Source of the DNA: Nocardia arthritidis
GTDB lineage: Bacteria > Actinomycetota > Actinomycetes > Mycobacteriales > Mycobacteriaceae
Assembly (NCBI RefSeq): GCF_011801145.1
Contig: NZ_CP046172.1
Coordinates: 9,176,001 to 9,240,000 of the forward strand
Direction of reading: 5' to 3'
DNA: 64,000 nt
A model generated the notes under the pieces. The model made no database searches. It was not told the DNA's origin and was given only the letters and a program-made list of their open reading frames with translations. This document shows positions 35,583 through 44,692 of the stretch, one piece after another; position 1 is the stretch's first letter; each line of letters begins with the position of its first letter. The translations under genes and the position numbers were made by a program.

Positions 35583-36965
35583 TCAGCCACCGAATGTCAA
35601 ATACGAGATCGTGTAAATCACCAGTCCGGCAATCGAACCCACGACCGTTCCATTGATGCGAATGAATTGCAGATCACGCCCAACCTGCAGTTCGATCTTC
35701 TTACTTGCCTCATCGGCGTCCCACCGGGCAACCGTATCGGTGACCAGGGTGGTGATCTCCTGCGCGTAGTTCCCGACCAGATACCGCGCACCGCGATCGA
35801 TCCAACCGTCGACCTTGTCCCGCATCTCGGAGCCGTCGCGCAGTCGCTCACCCAACTGCTGCACGTTCTCGGCCACCTTGCTGCGCAAGGCCGAATTGGG
35901 ATCATCCGCCGACTCCAGAATCAATCGCTTGGCCGCCCGCCAGGTGGCCTCGGCCATCCCGGTGATTTCCTCGCGGCCCATGATCTGGGCCTTGATCCGC
36001 TCGGCCTTCTTGATCGTGGCATCGTCGTGCTGCAGATCGTCGGCGAATTGCTCGAGAAAGCGATTCGCCGCCAGCCGCAGCTCGTGATCCGGATTCGATC
36101 TGACCTTCCAGGTGAACTCCACCAGCTCCCGATAAATTCGCTCGGACAGCAGGACGTTCACGAATTTGGGCGCCCACTGCGGCGCGTCGCGCATGACGAT
36201 CCGGTCGATCGTCTCCTGACTGCCGAGCGCCCACTGATGCGCCCGCTCGGCGAGCATGTCCAGCAGCGGCAGCTGCCGGTTGTCGGCGAGCAGTTCGGCG
36301 AGCACCCGCCCGATCGGCGGCCCCCACAGCGGATCCGCGATCCGCTTGACGATCGTGCTGTCGATGATCTGCTCGACGTCCTCGTCCCGCAGCACCCCGA
36401 CCACCGCGCGCAGAATGGTCGAACTCTCCTGCGCCACCCGCGCCGCATGCCCGGGATCGGCCATCCAGCGACCGATGCGGAAGGAGACCTGCGCCGAGCT
36501 GACCTTGGCCGAAACCACATCGGGCGCAAGGAAATTCGTGCCGACGAAGCTGCCGAGACTGGCCCCGAGCTGATCCTTCTTCTTCCGGATGATCGCCGTG
36601 TGCGGGATGGGTAGGCCGAGCGGATGCCGGAACAGCGCGGTCACCGCGAACCAGTCGGCGAGCGCGCCGACCATGCCCGCCTCCGCCGCCGCGCGCACGA
36701 AACCCACCCAGTCGCCGCCCGTGCCGCGCGATTCCAGCCAGCGACAGGTCAGGTAGATCGCCGCGGCGAGGGCGAGCAGTCCGGTCGCGATCGCCTTCAT
36801 CCGGAACAGGTCGCGCTTCTTGTTCGCCTCGTCGAGTACGGACGCGAAGCCGAGCGGCGCGGGGGCGGGCACCGCCAGGTGCTCCCGGGGACCCGCCCCG
36901 TTGCGCTCCGGTGCCACGTCCGGGGCCTGCGCGCGCACCACGGTGTTGCCGGGGGATTCCTCCAT
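35583..36965 (-). CDS. DUF445 membrane protein (Rv0473-like)
   Basis: This 460-residue protein has a 50-residue polar N-terminus, a membrane segment (MKAIATGLLALAAAIYLTC), a second pair near GMVGALADWFAVTALFRHP, a large soluble middle region with helices, and a C-terminal hydrophobic hairpin (VGSIAGLVIYTISYLTF). These are YheB/DUF445 features, including the conserved ADWFAV-ALFRHPLGLPIPHTAI block. ATG 36965 has GGAGG only one base before it, so a start slightly downstream is possible. Function unknown. Confidence 0.85.
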   Translation of the reverse strand: MEESPGNTVVRAQAPDVAPERNGAGPREHLAVPAPAPLGFASVLDEANKKRDLFRMKAIATGLLALAAAIYLTCRWLESRGTGGDWVGFVRAAAEAGMVGALADWFAVTALFRHPLGLPIPHTAIIRKKKDQLGASLGSFVGTNFLAPDVVSAKVSSAQVSFRIGRWMADPGHAARVAQESSTILRAVVGVLRDEDVEQIIDSTIVKRIADPLWGPPIGRVLAELLADNRQLPLLDMLAERAHQWALGSQETIDRIVMRDAPQWAPKFVNVLLSERIYRELVEFTWKVRSNPDHELRLAANRFLEQFADDLQHDDATIKKAERIKAQIMGREEITGMAEATWRAAKRLILESADDPNSALRSKVAENVQQLGERLRDGSEMRDKVDGWIDRGARYLVGNYAQEITTLVTDTVARWDADEASKKIELQVGRDLQFIRINGTVVGSIAGLVIYTISYLTFGG

Positions 36966-37234
36966 GCCTCCATTCTGCGTTGCACCGGATGGGGGTATGG
37001 CTTGCGCCAGGTAACCGCCGGGCGAAATACACACACCGACCGGAAGAATTCCGTTGAGAAATCTGTGGTTCGCGCCGCATCGGCGACCAAACGCGCATAT
37101 CGGGGGTTGCCTGCACCTAAGCTGATAAGCCTCGGCACAAAGCCGGTGGGTTTCTGCACACACGAGCGAGGGAGCCAACGCTGTCCACCGAAGACCTTGT
37201 CGACATCGGCGAGCGCGCGGAGCGCCCGTCGGCG

Positions 37235-37918
37235 GTGCGCGGCGGCCGGATGGACGGCCGCAAGCGCCGGTGGCGCCAGCACAAGATCGACCGCCGCGAG
37301 GAGTTGGTCGACGGTACCCTCGCCGCCATCCGCGCCCGCGGCAGCAATGCGGGGATGGATGAGATCGCCGCCGAGATCGGCGTCTCCAAAACCGTTCTGT
37401 ACCGGTATTTCTCGGATAAGAACGATCTCGTGCACGCCACCATGCAGCGGTTCATCGAGACGACGATGATGCCGCGGGTCTACGAGGCCATCAGCCTGGA
37501 CGCCGACGAATATCAGCTGGTGCGCTCGGCGCTGGCGGCCTACGTCGGAACGGTGGACGACGATCCCGAGGTCTACCGCTTCATCATGGGCAACGGTTCG
37601 GCCGATCAGTCATCGCTGGCCGAATTCGAGAAGCTGTTCGCCGAGGTGGTCGCCGCGGTGATCACCGACCGGGCCAGCGCCCGTGGCATCCAGACCGACG
37701 GCGCACTGCTGTGCTCCTACGTACTGGTCGGCGGCATTCAACTGGCCACCCACTGGTGGACGACGAGCAAGTCCATGTCCCGCGACGAGGTGCTCGACTA
37801 CCTCACGATGATGGCCTGGAGCGCCATCGAGGGCATCGCCAAGGCCGAGGGTTCCCCGGCCGTGTTCAACCGGCAGCCGCATGTGCTGCCGACCCCGAAC
37901 CGGCCCGCCGCGGACTGA
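37235..37918 (+). CDS. TetR-family transcriptional regulator (Rv0472c-like)
   Basis: A TetR helix-turn-helix occupies about residues 20-70 (RREELVDGTLAAIRARG, MDEIAAEIGVSKTVLYRYFSDKNDL), followed by a ligand/dimer domain. GTG 37235 gives 227 residues. The only good ribosome site (GAGGGAG at 37168-37174) is 6 bp before an in-frame CTG at 37181, which would add 18 residues, so translation may begin there. Divergent from the DUF445 gene; position matches Rv0472c. Confidence 0.88.
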   Translation: MRGGRMDGRKRRWRQHKIDRREELVDGTLAAIRARGSNAGMDEIAAEIGVSKTVLYRYFSDKNDLVHATMQRFIETTMMPRVYEAISLDADEYQLVRSALAAYVGTVDDDPEVYRFIMGNGSADQSSLAEFEKLFAEVVAAVITDRASARGIQTDGALLCSYVLVGGIQLATHWWTTSKSMSRDEVLDYLTMMAWSAIEGIAKAEGSPAVFNRQPHVLPTPNRPAAD

Positions 37919-37960
37919 TCCCTTCTCGGGAAACGCGCGGCGCGCGGCATTTTCGACACC

Positions 37961-37978
37961 GCTAGCTGGGGTGCTAGC
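37961..37978 (+). promoter_or_regulatory. Operator-like motif upstream of the ABC1 kinase
   Basis: GCTAGC, TGGGGT, GCTAGC: two identical self-complementary hexamers around 6 bp, containing the 10-mer GGGTGCTAGC (37969-37978) also present in both arms of the XRE-hbhA operator. It is 114 bp before the kinase ATG. Confidence 0.5.
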
Positions 37979-38091
37979 AAAAGTTTGGTTGCGGACTCGA
38001 CTTTGCGGTTTCGTTGGCTACTCTGAAGCCGAGCGGTGCGGCTAGTGGGCTGCGTCACCGCGGGCGCGTCGGCACCAACGGAGGTACCTCG

Positions 38092-39537
38092 ATGGCGAAG
38101 CAAGTACCGACCTCCCGGCTTGCTCGTGGCACCAAGCTGGGTGCGGTCGCGGCCAGCTCGGTGATTCGCACGCAGCGCGCCAAACTATCCATGCGCGGCA
38201 GATCGCAGCGGGTGCGGGCCAAAATGGCCGAGGAATCGATGATCCGGACCACCGAGCAGGTGGTGATGGTGCTCGGCACCATGAAGGGCGTCGCGATGAA
38301 ACTCGGCCAGATGATGTCCGTGCTGGATATGGATCTGGTTCCGCCCGCGCACCGGGAACGCTTCCAGCAGCGCCTCGCCGTGCTGCGAAACGCCGCGCCG
38401 ACCGTATCTTTCGAGGCCATGCGCCAGGTGATCGAGGAGGACTTCGGCAAGCCGCTGGACTCGGTATTCGCCGAATTCCAGCCGGAACCGGTCGCCGCGG
38501 CCTCCATCGGACAGGTCTACCGGGGTCGGCTGCACGACGGTCGCGATGTCGCGGTGAAGGTGCAGTACCCCGGTATCGATGCGGCCGTGCGCGCGGATCT
38601 GAAGAACCTCAACATGTTTCGCCGGGTGTTGCAGTCGGCGATGCCGTGGGTGACGCCCGCGGTGCTGGACGAGCTACGCCTGAACATGGAGGGCGAGCTG
38701 GATTACCACACCGAGGCCGCGACCCAGCTGGAGATCGCCGGGTTGTACGCGGGTCACCCGTTCATCCGGGTGCCGCGCTCGATCCCGGAACTGAGTTCGA
38801 CACGGGTGCTGGTCAGCGAATACCTACCGGGCCGTGGCTTCGAGGAGATCCGGCAGCTACCGCAGGCCGAGCGGGACCGGATCGGCGAGATCATCTACCG
38901 CTTCTATGTCGGATCGCTGTTCACGTTCAACGAGTTCTGCGGCGACCCGCACCCCGGCAATGTGCTGCTATGCGATGACGGGCGGGTCGGGTTCCTGGAT
39001 TTCGGACTGTTCAACCGAATGGACCCCGAACACGTGCAATTCGAGGCCATCTGTCTGCGCGCGGCCGCGGAGGACCGCGCGGAAGACCTACGCGAGTTGA
39101 TGATTCAACGCGGCGTCATCGATTCGCCGGAGGAGATCGGCGCCGAGGAATGCCTCGAATACGTGCTCGCCGCCTCCGAATGGTGTTTGATCGACGAGGA
39201 ATTGAAGATCACCCCGGAACTGGCCAGCGGCGCGTTCCTGCTCGCGGTGGATCCGCGGGCCAGTGAATTCGCCGGTATGAAACAGCAGAATCTGCCGCCG
39301 GAGCATCTGTTCTCGCGGCGCGCCGACTTCCTGACCTTCGGCATGCTCGGTCAGCTGGACGCCACCGCGAACTGGCATGCGATCGCCCGCGAATGGCTGT
39401 ACGGTGAGCCGCCGGTCACCGAGCTGGGCCGGATCCACCACGAATGGCTGGCACAGAACCCGCCGCCCGCGCCGAAGCCGGCGCGTGGCAGGCAGAACTC
39501 CAAGTCCAGGGCCAAATCAACGGCGCGCAAGGCCTGA
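38092..39537 (+). CDS. ABC1/AarF-family (UbiB-like) atypical kinase
   Basis: ATG 38092 follows GGAGGT at 38080 and gives 481 residues. The ABC1 kinase core is visible: the KxGQ motif as MKLGQMMSVLD, the Ala-rich loop PVAAASIGQVYRG, VAVKVQYPG (ATP-site Lys), ELDYHTEAATQ, catalytic GDPHPGNVLL and DFG as FLDFGLFN. The C-terminus is Lys/Arg-rich. In bacteria this family supports quinone or lipid metabolism; the partner here is unknown. Confidence 0.9.
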   Translation: MAKQVPTSRLARGTKLGAVAASSVIRTQRAKLSMRGRSQRVRAKMAEESMIRTTEQVVMVLGTMKGVAMKLGQMMSVLDMDLVPPAHRERFQQRLAVLRNAAPTVSFEAMRQVIEEDFGKPLDSVFAEFQPEPVAAASIGQVYRGRLHDGRDVAVKVQYPGIDAAVRADLKNLNMFRRVLQSAMPWVTPAVLDELRLNMEGELDYHTEAATQLEIAGLYAGHPFIRVPRSIPELSSTRVLVSEYLPGRGFEEIRQLPQAERDRIGEIIYRFYVGSLFTFNEFCGDPHPGNVLLCDDGRVGFLDFGLFNRMDPEHVQFEAICLRAAAEDRAEDLRELMIQRGVIDSPEEIGAEECLEYVLAASEWCLIDEELKITPELASGAFLLAVDPRASEFAGMKQQNLPPEHLFSRRADFLTFGMLGQLDATANWHAIAREWLYGEPPVTELGRIHHEWLAQNPPPAPKPARGRQNSKSRAKSTARKA

Positions 39538-39560
39538 TCGCAGATATCAATCGGAAGTAG

Positions 39561-40820
39561 ATGAACGATATGGCAGATAGCCGCGAATTCGACATAATCC
39601 TTTTCGGCGCAACGGGTTTCGTTGGCAAGCTCACGGCGCGCTACCTGCTCGGCGCGGCGCCGGACGCCGCGCGAATCGGGCTGGCGGGCCGGTCGCTGGA
39701 CAAATTGACCGCTGTCCGAACCGAATTGGGGCCGAAGGCCGCGAATTGGGGCCTGGTCGTTGCCGATTCGACCGATCAGGCGGCGTTGGACGCGCTCGCG
39801 GCGCGGACCAAGGTGGTGATCACCACGGTCGGACCGTATCTGCGTTACGGGATGCCGCTGGTCGCCGCCTGCGCCAAGGCGGGCACCCATTACACGGACC
39901 TCACCGGTGAGCCGCTGTTCATCCGGGATGCCATCGATCAATATCACGACCAGGCCGTCGCGACCGGTGCGAAGATCGTGAATTCCTGTGGCTTCGACTC
40001 GATTCCGTCGGATCTGAGCGTGTACGAGGTGTACCGGCGCACGGTCGCCGACAACACCGGCGAGTTGGAGGACACCACGCTCATCGCGTCCATGCGGGGC
40101 GGGGTCAGCGGCGGCACCATCGATTCGGGGCGGGCCATGATGGAGGCCATCGCGGCCGATCCGGCCAAGGGATCCGTTCTCTCCCACCCTTATTCGCTCA
40201 GCCCGGACCGCTCGATGGATCCGGATGTCGGCCGCCAGTCCGATCAGGCGCTGATGCGCGCGAGCACCATCGACCCCAGCCTGGACGGCTGGGTCGGCAC
40301 CTTCATCATGGCCTCGCACAACACCAAGATCGTGCGCCGCACCAATGGGCTGCTCGGTTGGGTGTACGGCAAGAACTTCCGCTACCGCGAGGTGATGAGC
40401 GCCGGTAAATCGCCGGTCGCGCCGCTGGTGGCGGCGGGTGTCGCCGGCGGAATCGTGGCCACCATGGCGGCGGGCGCGGTGCTCTCCCGGGCGGCGGCCG
40501 GGCGCAAGCTGCTCGACCGGGTGCTGCCGAAGCCGGGCACCGGACCCGGCGAAAAGACCAGGGACAGTGGCTGGTTCAGCATGAAGACCTACGCGTACAC
40601 CTCTTCCGGCGCGAAATACGTTGCCACCTTTGCCGGTAAGGGCGATCCCGGCTACAAGGCGACCTCGGTGATGCTCGGCGAGAGCGGGCTGTGTCTGGCC
40701 TTCGACACCGACAAACAGCCGGAGCTCGCCGGAATCCTCACCCCGGCGGCGGCGATGGGCGACGCGCTCACCGAACGACTGCGCGCGGCCGGGATGACCA
40801 TCGAGGTGGAGCGCGCCTGA
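39561..40820 (+). CDS. Saccharopine dehydrogenase-like trans-enoyl reductase family
   Basis: This 419-residue protein has an N-terminal Rossmann domain (DIILFGATGFVGKLTARYLL, AGRSLDKL), TVGPYLRYGMPLVAACAKAG, HYTDLTGE, SCGFDSIPSD, and a hydrophobic central stretch (VAPLVAAGVAGGIVATMAAGA). The arrangement matches the Rv2449c/Rv2953 family, one member of which is the trans-acting enoyl reductase for phthiocerol and phenolphthiocerol synthesis. No polyketide synthase is nearby, so the substrate is open. It begins 24 bp after the kinase gene and is likely co-transcribed. Confidence 0.85.
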   Translation: MNDMADSREFDIILFGATGFVGKLTARYLLGAAPDAARIGLAGRSLDKLTAVRTELGPKAANWGLVVADSTDQAALDALAARTKVVITTVGPYLRYGMPLVAACAKAGTHYTDLTGEPLFIRDAIDQYHDQAVATGAKIVNSCGFDSIPSDLSVYEVYRRTVADNTGELEDTTLIASMRGGVSGGTIDSGRAMMEAIAADPAKGSVLSHPYSLSPDRSMDPDVGRQSDQALMRASTIDPSLDGWVGTFIMASHNTKIVRRTNGLLGWVYGKNFRYREVMSAGKSPVAPLVAAGVAGGIVATMAAGAVLSRAAAGRKLLDRVLPKPGTGPGEKTRDSGWFSMKTYAYTSSGAKYVATFAGKGDPGYKATSVMLGESGLCLAFDTDKQPELAGILTPAAAMGDALTERLRAAGMTIEVERA

Positions 40821-40832
40821 ATCATGCTGCGG

Positions 40833-40860
40833 CGGGCGATATTTCGATATCGCCCGTCTT
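40833..40860 (+). terminator. Terminator with UUCG tetraloop
   Basis: CGGGCGATAT, TTCG, ATATCGCCCG: a perfect 10-bp stem with a stable tetraloop, followed by TCTTT. It lies 13 bp after the trans-enoyl-reductase-like gene. Confidence 0.85.
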
Positions 40861-40887
40861 TCCGTATCCATCAGCAAGGAGCCGACG

Positions 40888-41520
40888 TTGAACCTCGCCC
40901 GGCGCACCATGAACGAACCCGCTCTCGCCGCCGTCTACGAGCGGGCATGGCGCCCCGCGCTGTTCTATCTCGCCAGCGGGCGCACCACCTCGGCGGATCG
41001 CCGCGACGCGGTGCGCACGCTGCGGCTCGGCGGCGATCAGAAGGTTCTCGATATCGCCTGCGGCCCAGGCAATTTCACCCGCTACCTGAGCAATGCGCTC
41101 ACCGGCGGCGGCTACGCCGTCGGCCTCGACTACTCCGAGCCGATGCTGGCCCGCGCCCGCATCGACAATTCCGGCCCCCGCGTCGGCTATCTCCGCGGCG
41201 ACGCCCGGCGACTTCCCTTCCAGGACGGCGCCTTCGACGCGGTGTGCTGCTTCGGCGCGCTATATCTGATTCCGGACCCGCTCACCGCCACCCGCGAGAT
41301 GATCCGCGTGCTCGCGCCCGGCGGCCGCATCGCCATCAGCACCAGTCACCGCTGGAATCCGCCGTTCAGCCAGGCCAGCAAGATCGCGGGCGGCTGGATC
41401 GGCCTGCGCGTGTTCGATACCGAAACCTTTCCGACACTCTTCGCCGAGCACGGTCTGGTCGATATCGATCAGCGGATCCACCGCTCCCTCCAGTACGTCA
41501 GCGCGACCCGCCCGCGATGA
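40888..41520 (+). CDS. Class I SAM-dependent methyltransferase
   Basis: TTG 40888 has AAGGAG six bases upstream, so it is preferred over the in-frame ATG at 40909. The 210-residue product shows motif I (VLDIACGPGNFTRYLSNAL), an acidic end of strand 2 (AVGLDYSEPML), GDARRLPFQDGAFDAVCC and GGRIAISTSHRWNPP. It resembles UbiE/Mtase-11-type small-molecule methyltransferases. Substrate unknown. It has its own terminator behind and in front. Confidence 0.85.
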   Translation: MNLARRTMNEPALAAVYERAWRPALFYLASGRTTSADRRDAVRTLRLGGDQKVLDIACGPGNFTRYLSNALTGGGYAVGLDYSEPMLARARIDNSGPRVGYLRGDARRLPFQDGAFDAVCCFGALYLIPDPLTATREMIRVLAPGGRIAISTSHRWNPPFSQASKIAGGWIGLRVFDTETFPTLFAEHGLVDIDQRIHRSLQYVSATRPR

Positions 41521-41526
41521 ATACGG

Positions 41527-41566
41527 CGAAGGGCCGCAGCGCATCCGATAGCGCTGCGGCCCTTCG
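41527..41566. terminator. Bidirectional terminator hairpin
   Basis: A 16-bp perfect stem (CGAAGGGCCGCAGCGC against GCGCTGCGGCCCTTCG) with an 8-nt loop lies between convergent methyltransferase and VKOR genes. Confidence 0.8.
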
Positions 41567-41576
41567 TATCACCGAA

Positions 41577-42188
41577 TTACACCAGCGAGAGCCAGTAGTC
41601 CTGGAAGCGCAGGAAGACCAGCAGCAGCACCACCGCGTAGAACAGCGCGACGAACGTCCACCGCCACTCCGCGACAATCCGCAACGGCCCTTTGGATCCG
41701 CCCCACAGCTGCTGGGTGCTCACCGCGAGCAGCGGGGTGATGATCGCCCACACCACCATGCAGTAGGGGCACAGCGCGTTGATCCGGTACAGGCTCTGGA
41801 AGATCAGCCAGCAGATGAAGCCGACACCGAGCACATTGCCCAACCACAGCCCGCCCCAGATCCAGCGCGGCATCGCGACACCAGCGACGGACAGCACCGC
41901 GAGCGTGACGACCACGGAGAATCCGACGACGCCGATGAGCGGATTCGGGAACCCGAACACCGCGGCCTGCTTGGTCACCATCACCGACCCACAGGACAGG
42001 ATCGGGTTGATGCTGCACGACGGGGTGTAGCCGGGATCGGTGAACAGTTTGAACCGTTCGATGGTCAGCGCAACCGCGGCCAGCCAACCCGCCAGCCCGC
42101 CGATCAGCAACAACCAGGAGCCCCGGACCGAGGTAATACCCACTATCGGCTCACTTGGCCGCGTCGGCGATGACCGGCGCGAGTCCAC
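41577..42188 (-). CDS. Vitamin K epoxide reductase (VKOR) family protein
   Basis: This four- to five-helix membrane oxidoreductase regenerates DsbA by passing electrons to quinone. The 203-residue protein has the loop cysteines (SCSINPILSCGSVM) and the active-site CPYC in INALCPYCMVV. GTG 42188 overlaps the DsbA gene by 38 bp; GTG 42143, just after its stop, is an alternative start. The partner DsbA-like protein is encoded immediately upstream, as in the M. tuberculosis Rv2968c-Rv2969c pair. Confidence 0.9.
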   Translation of the reverse strand: MDSRRSSPTRPSEPIVGITSVRGSWLLLIGGLAGWLAAVALTIERFKLFTDPGYTPSCSINPILSCGSVMVTKQAAVFGFPNPLIGVVGFSVVVTLAVLSVAGVAMPRWIWGGLWLGNVLGVGFICWLIFQSLYRINALCPYCMVVWAIITPLLAVSTQQLWGGSKGPLRIVAEWRWTFVALFYAVVLLLVFLRFQDYWLSLV

Positions 42189-42924
42189 CCTGCGCGAAGA
42201 GCACCTGGCTGGAATCGATCTGCTTGCCGTTGACGTACACCGTAGGCGTCGATTGGATACCGCTCTTCAGCACGTCGTTGGTGCGCGCCTGCACGTACTT
42301 GTTGTACTTGCGATCGGTAATGCACTGTGCCACCGAAGGATCGGTGTACCCGGCGTCCTTGGCGATCTGGATGATCTTGTCGTCGGTCAGGCCCGTACCG
42401 TTTTCCGGCGGCTGCTGGGCGTACATGGCCGCCACCCACGCCTGGAATTTGGTCGGATCCGAACCGGCGACGCAGTATGCCGCGTTGGCGGACCGCGAGG
42501 AGTATTCGGTGCCGCCGGACATGCGGTCGAGGAATGCGATGATGTTGTATTCCACGGCGGCGGTGCCGTTCTTCACGGCGTCCTCCAGCACCTGGGCGTT
42601 GGCCGCCTCGAAGCCCTTGCAGGCCGGGCACTGCAGGTCGGCGATTACCCGGACGGTCACCTTGGCGTCCGGCTTGCCGATCCGGATCGCGCCCTTGTCG
42701 GTGATGGATGCGGCGAAGTTCGCGGTGTTCTGGGTGGCGGCGATGGTCGGCGTCGGGCCCGGATCGTCTTTGCGCGCCTTCTTGATCGCGATCCCGACTC
42801 CGATGGCGGCCACCAGGCCGATCAGCACGACGGCCACCGCGACCTGAATGAAGATGGTGCGGTTGCGATCGGCGTTCTGCACCTTGGACAGCGCATTCTT
42901 CTTCCGACCCGGATTCTTGCTCAC
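42151..42924 (-). CDS. DsbA-like thioredoxin-fold protein, membrane anchored
   Basis: This 257-residue protein starts at GTG 42924, with a basic N-terminus (SKNPGRKKNALSKV), one membrane segment (FIQVAVAVVLIGLVAAIGVGI, split as VAVAVVLIGLVAAIGVG) and an extracytoplasmic thioredoxin fold with the CxxC site LQCPACKGFE and cis-Pro loop STPTVYVNG. Two more cysteines (AYCVAG and QCITD) may form a structural disulfide. It oxidises exported proteins and is itself reoxidised by VKOR. Confidence 0.9.
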   Translation of the reverse strand: MSKNPGRKKNALSKVQNADRNRTIFIQVAVAVVLIGLVAAIGVGIAIKKARKDDPGPTPTIAATQNTANFAASITDKGAIRIGKPDAKVTVRVIADLQCPACKGFEAANAQVLEDAVKNGTAAVEYNIIAFLDRMSGGTEYSSRSANAAYCVAGSDPTKFQAWVAAMYAQQPPENGTGLTDDKIIQIAKDAGYTDPSVAQCITDRKYNKYVQARTNDVLKSGIQSTPTVYVNGKQIDSSQVLFAQGGLAPVIADAAK

Positions 42925-43073
42925 CGTGCGTTCACCACGCCTTTCGCTCTGCCGGCTGCCTGCCGTCACGATCGTAGTTCCGGAGTACGCCCCGGGCACG
43001 ACCGGCCACGAGGCACATCATGCTGGCCGAACCTGAGAGAACCCGAAATTTCCGGCATCACGGTAACTGGGGG

Positions 43074-43922
43074 TCAGGCCCGCTCCAATAGTCGCAACTG
43101 TTCCGTCACGTCGAATTGGGCAGGCGGCCAATCCAATTTCAGCCGCTCCAGCGCGTCGATCAACAATTCTGTGACCGCGAGCCGGGAGTACCATTTGTGG
43201 TCGGCCGGCAGCACATACCAGGGCGCGTGCTCTGTCGAGGTCCGCTCCAGCATCACCTGGTAGGCCTCCTGATAGGCGGGCCAGTAGGCGCGCTCCTCGA
43301 TATCGTTCGGATTGAACTTCCAGTACTTGTCCGAGCGTTCCAGGCGTTCGCGCAGCCGGCGTTTCTGCTCGTCCAGCGAGACGAACATGGCCACCTTCAC
43401 CAGCGTGGTGCCCTCGTCCACCAATTCCCGCTCGAAGGCGTTGATTTCGTCGTAGCGCGGCTCCCACACCTTCGGCGGCACCAGGTTGTGCACCCGGACC
43501 ACCAGCACGTCCTCGTAATGCGAGCGATCGAAGACGCCGAGCTGTCCGCCGCGCGGCAGCTGTTTGCGGATGCGCCACAGATAGTGGTGCCGCTTCTCCT
43601 CCGGCGTCGGAACGCCGAACGCGGCATGGTCCACACCCTGCGGATCCACCGATCCGATGACGTGCCGGACGATGCCGCCCTTGCCCGCGGTGTCCATACC
43701 CTGCAGCACCAGCAGCACGCTGCGACCGTCGCCGGAGCGACCGTTGGCGTACAGCTTCTCCTGCAGATCCGACAGCACCTGGGTGCGTTCGGCCAGCAGC
43801 TCCCGGCCCGCCTTCTTGTCACCCTTGAAGCCGGGTGTGCCGGAGGTATCCAGATCCGCGATGCGCAGACCGTCGGCCCGCAACGCATCGGTCGCGGGAC
43901 GCGCCCATTGTTTGGCCATCAT
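43074..43922 (-). CDS. ppk2: Polyphosphate kinase 2 (PPK2) family
   Basis: This 282-residue protein has the PPK2 Walker A (LVLQGMDTAGKGGIVRHV, split as LQGMDTAGKGG), the lid and Walker B region (FDRSHYEDVLVVRVHNLV, with FDRSHYED), and C-terminal WYVLPADHKWYSRLAV. PPK2 enzymes transfer phosphate between polyphosphate and nucleotides, usually making GTP or ATP from polyphosphate. ppx and senX3-regX3 elsewhere in the window complete a polyphosphate theme. Starts at 43922 and 43919 are adjacent. Confidence 0.92.
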   Translation of the reverse strand: MMAKQWARPATDALRADGLRIADLDTSGTPGFKGDKKAGRELLAERTQVLSDLQEKLYANGRSGDGRSVLLVLQGMDTAGKGGIVRHVIGSVDPQGVDHAAFGVPTPEEKRHHYLWRIRKQLPRGGQLGVFDRSHYEDVLVVRVHNLVPPKVWEPRYDEINAFERELVDEGTTLVKVAMFVSLDEQKRRLRERLERSDKYWKFNPNDIEERAYWPAYQEAYQVMLERTSTEHAPWYVLPADHKWYSRLAVTELLIDALERLKLDWPPAQFDVTEQLRLLERA

Positions 43923-43960
43923 TCAGAACTACCACGTGCGTGCGCACAAATCGCGCAGCA

Positions 43961-44692
43961 TCAGCAGATATGCGCCATCCGAAGCAGTTCGGCGGCGAAT
44001 TCCGGATCCGAGACCGGGGTGAGCACCATGTCCTGCGCGGTGGTCAGCAGGTACCGTCCGTCGCCGGTGAAATCCAGCCAGGTGCGGTGCCTGGTCGGCG
44101 GGGACATCGGATTCTCCGGTTCCACCGTCACCGTGATGAAGCCGCGGCCGTCCACCGGCTTGCACAGCATCTGCCGGAATCGGGCCGCACCGCGAGATCC
44201 GTTGGCCGACGGCGGCTCCTGCGCGCCGAGCGGGGTGAGTACCGCGTCCTGCGGTTCACGCAGCGGACCGACCCGCCCGGCCCGCGCCGGGCCGATGATC
44301 TGCACGAGCAGCTGGCCGAGCGCGTTGATGTGACACATCCGCACGGTGACCCGCTCCGGCGTCGCGACCAGGATGCCCGCATGTTTGTGCACCGCGGCGG
44401 CGAAGGCGAGAATCCGCTCGTCCTCGGGTCCGGAACCGTTGCGGGGCGGCCGGGTTCGGACACCGGAGACGGTGACGGTGGTGGCATCGGCTCTGGCGCA
44501 GAGCGTGAGCGCCGCGGCCAGGTCCGCATCGGCCTGTTTGCCGAAGCGCTGTGCCAAACGCAGTGCGGCATATTCCTTTTCGGTGCGCACCGTATTGGCT
44601 TGCACCAGGTTTATCGGGTAGGGGCGGCGATCGAGATTCGTTTCGTTCTCCCAGACGTGGGTGAATTCGTCCGGGGTGAGCACCCACTTCAC
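43961..44692 (-). CDS. ESX secretion-associated protein EspG
   Basis: This 243-residue protein (GTG 44692, GTGA overlap with the PPE-like gene) matches the EspG family: VKWVLTPDEFTHVWENETNLDRRPYP-type opening, LRLAQRFGKQADADL, GILVATPERVTV, and a C-terminal WLDFTGDGRYLLTTAQD. EspG is a cytoplasmic chaperone that binds PE/PPE pairs and guides them to their ESX system. The gene order PE-like, PPE-like, EspG supports this. No ESX core component (EccC, EccD, MycP) lies in the window. Confidence 0.82.
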   Translation of the reverse strand: MKWVLTPDEFTHVWENETNLDRRPYPINLVQANTVRTEKEYAALRLAQRFGKQADADLAAALTLCARADATTVTVSGVRTRPPRNGSGPEDERILAFAAAVHKHAGILVATPERVTVRMCHINALGQLLVQIIGPARAGRVGPLREPQDAVLTPLGAQEPPSANGSRGAARFRQMLCKPVDGRGFITVTVEPENPMSPPTRHRTWLDFTGDGRYLLTTAQDMVLTPVSDPEFAAELLRMAHIC

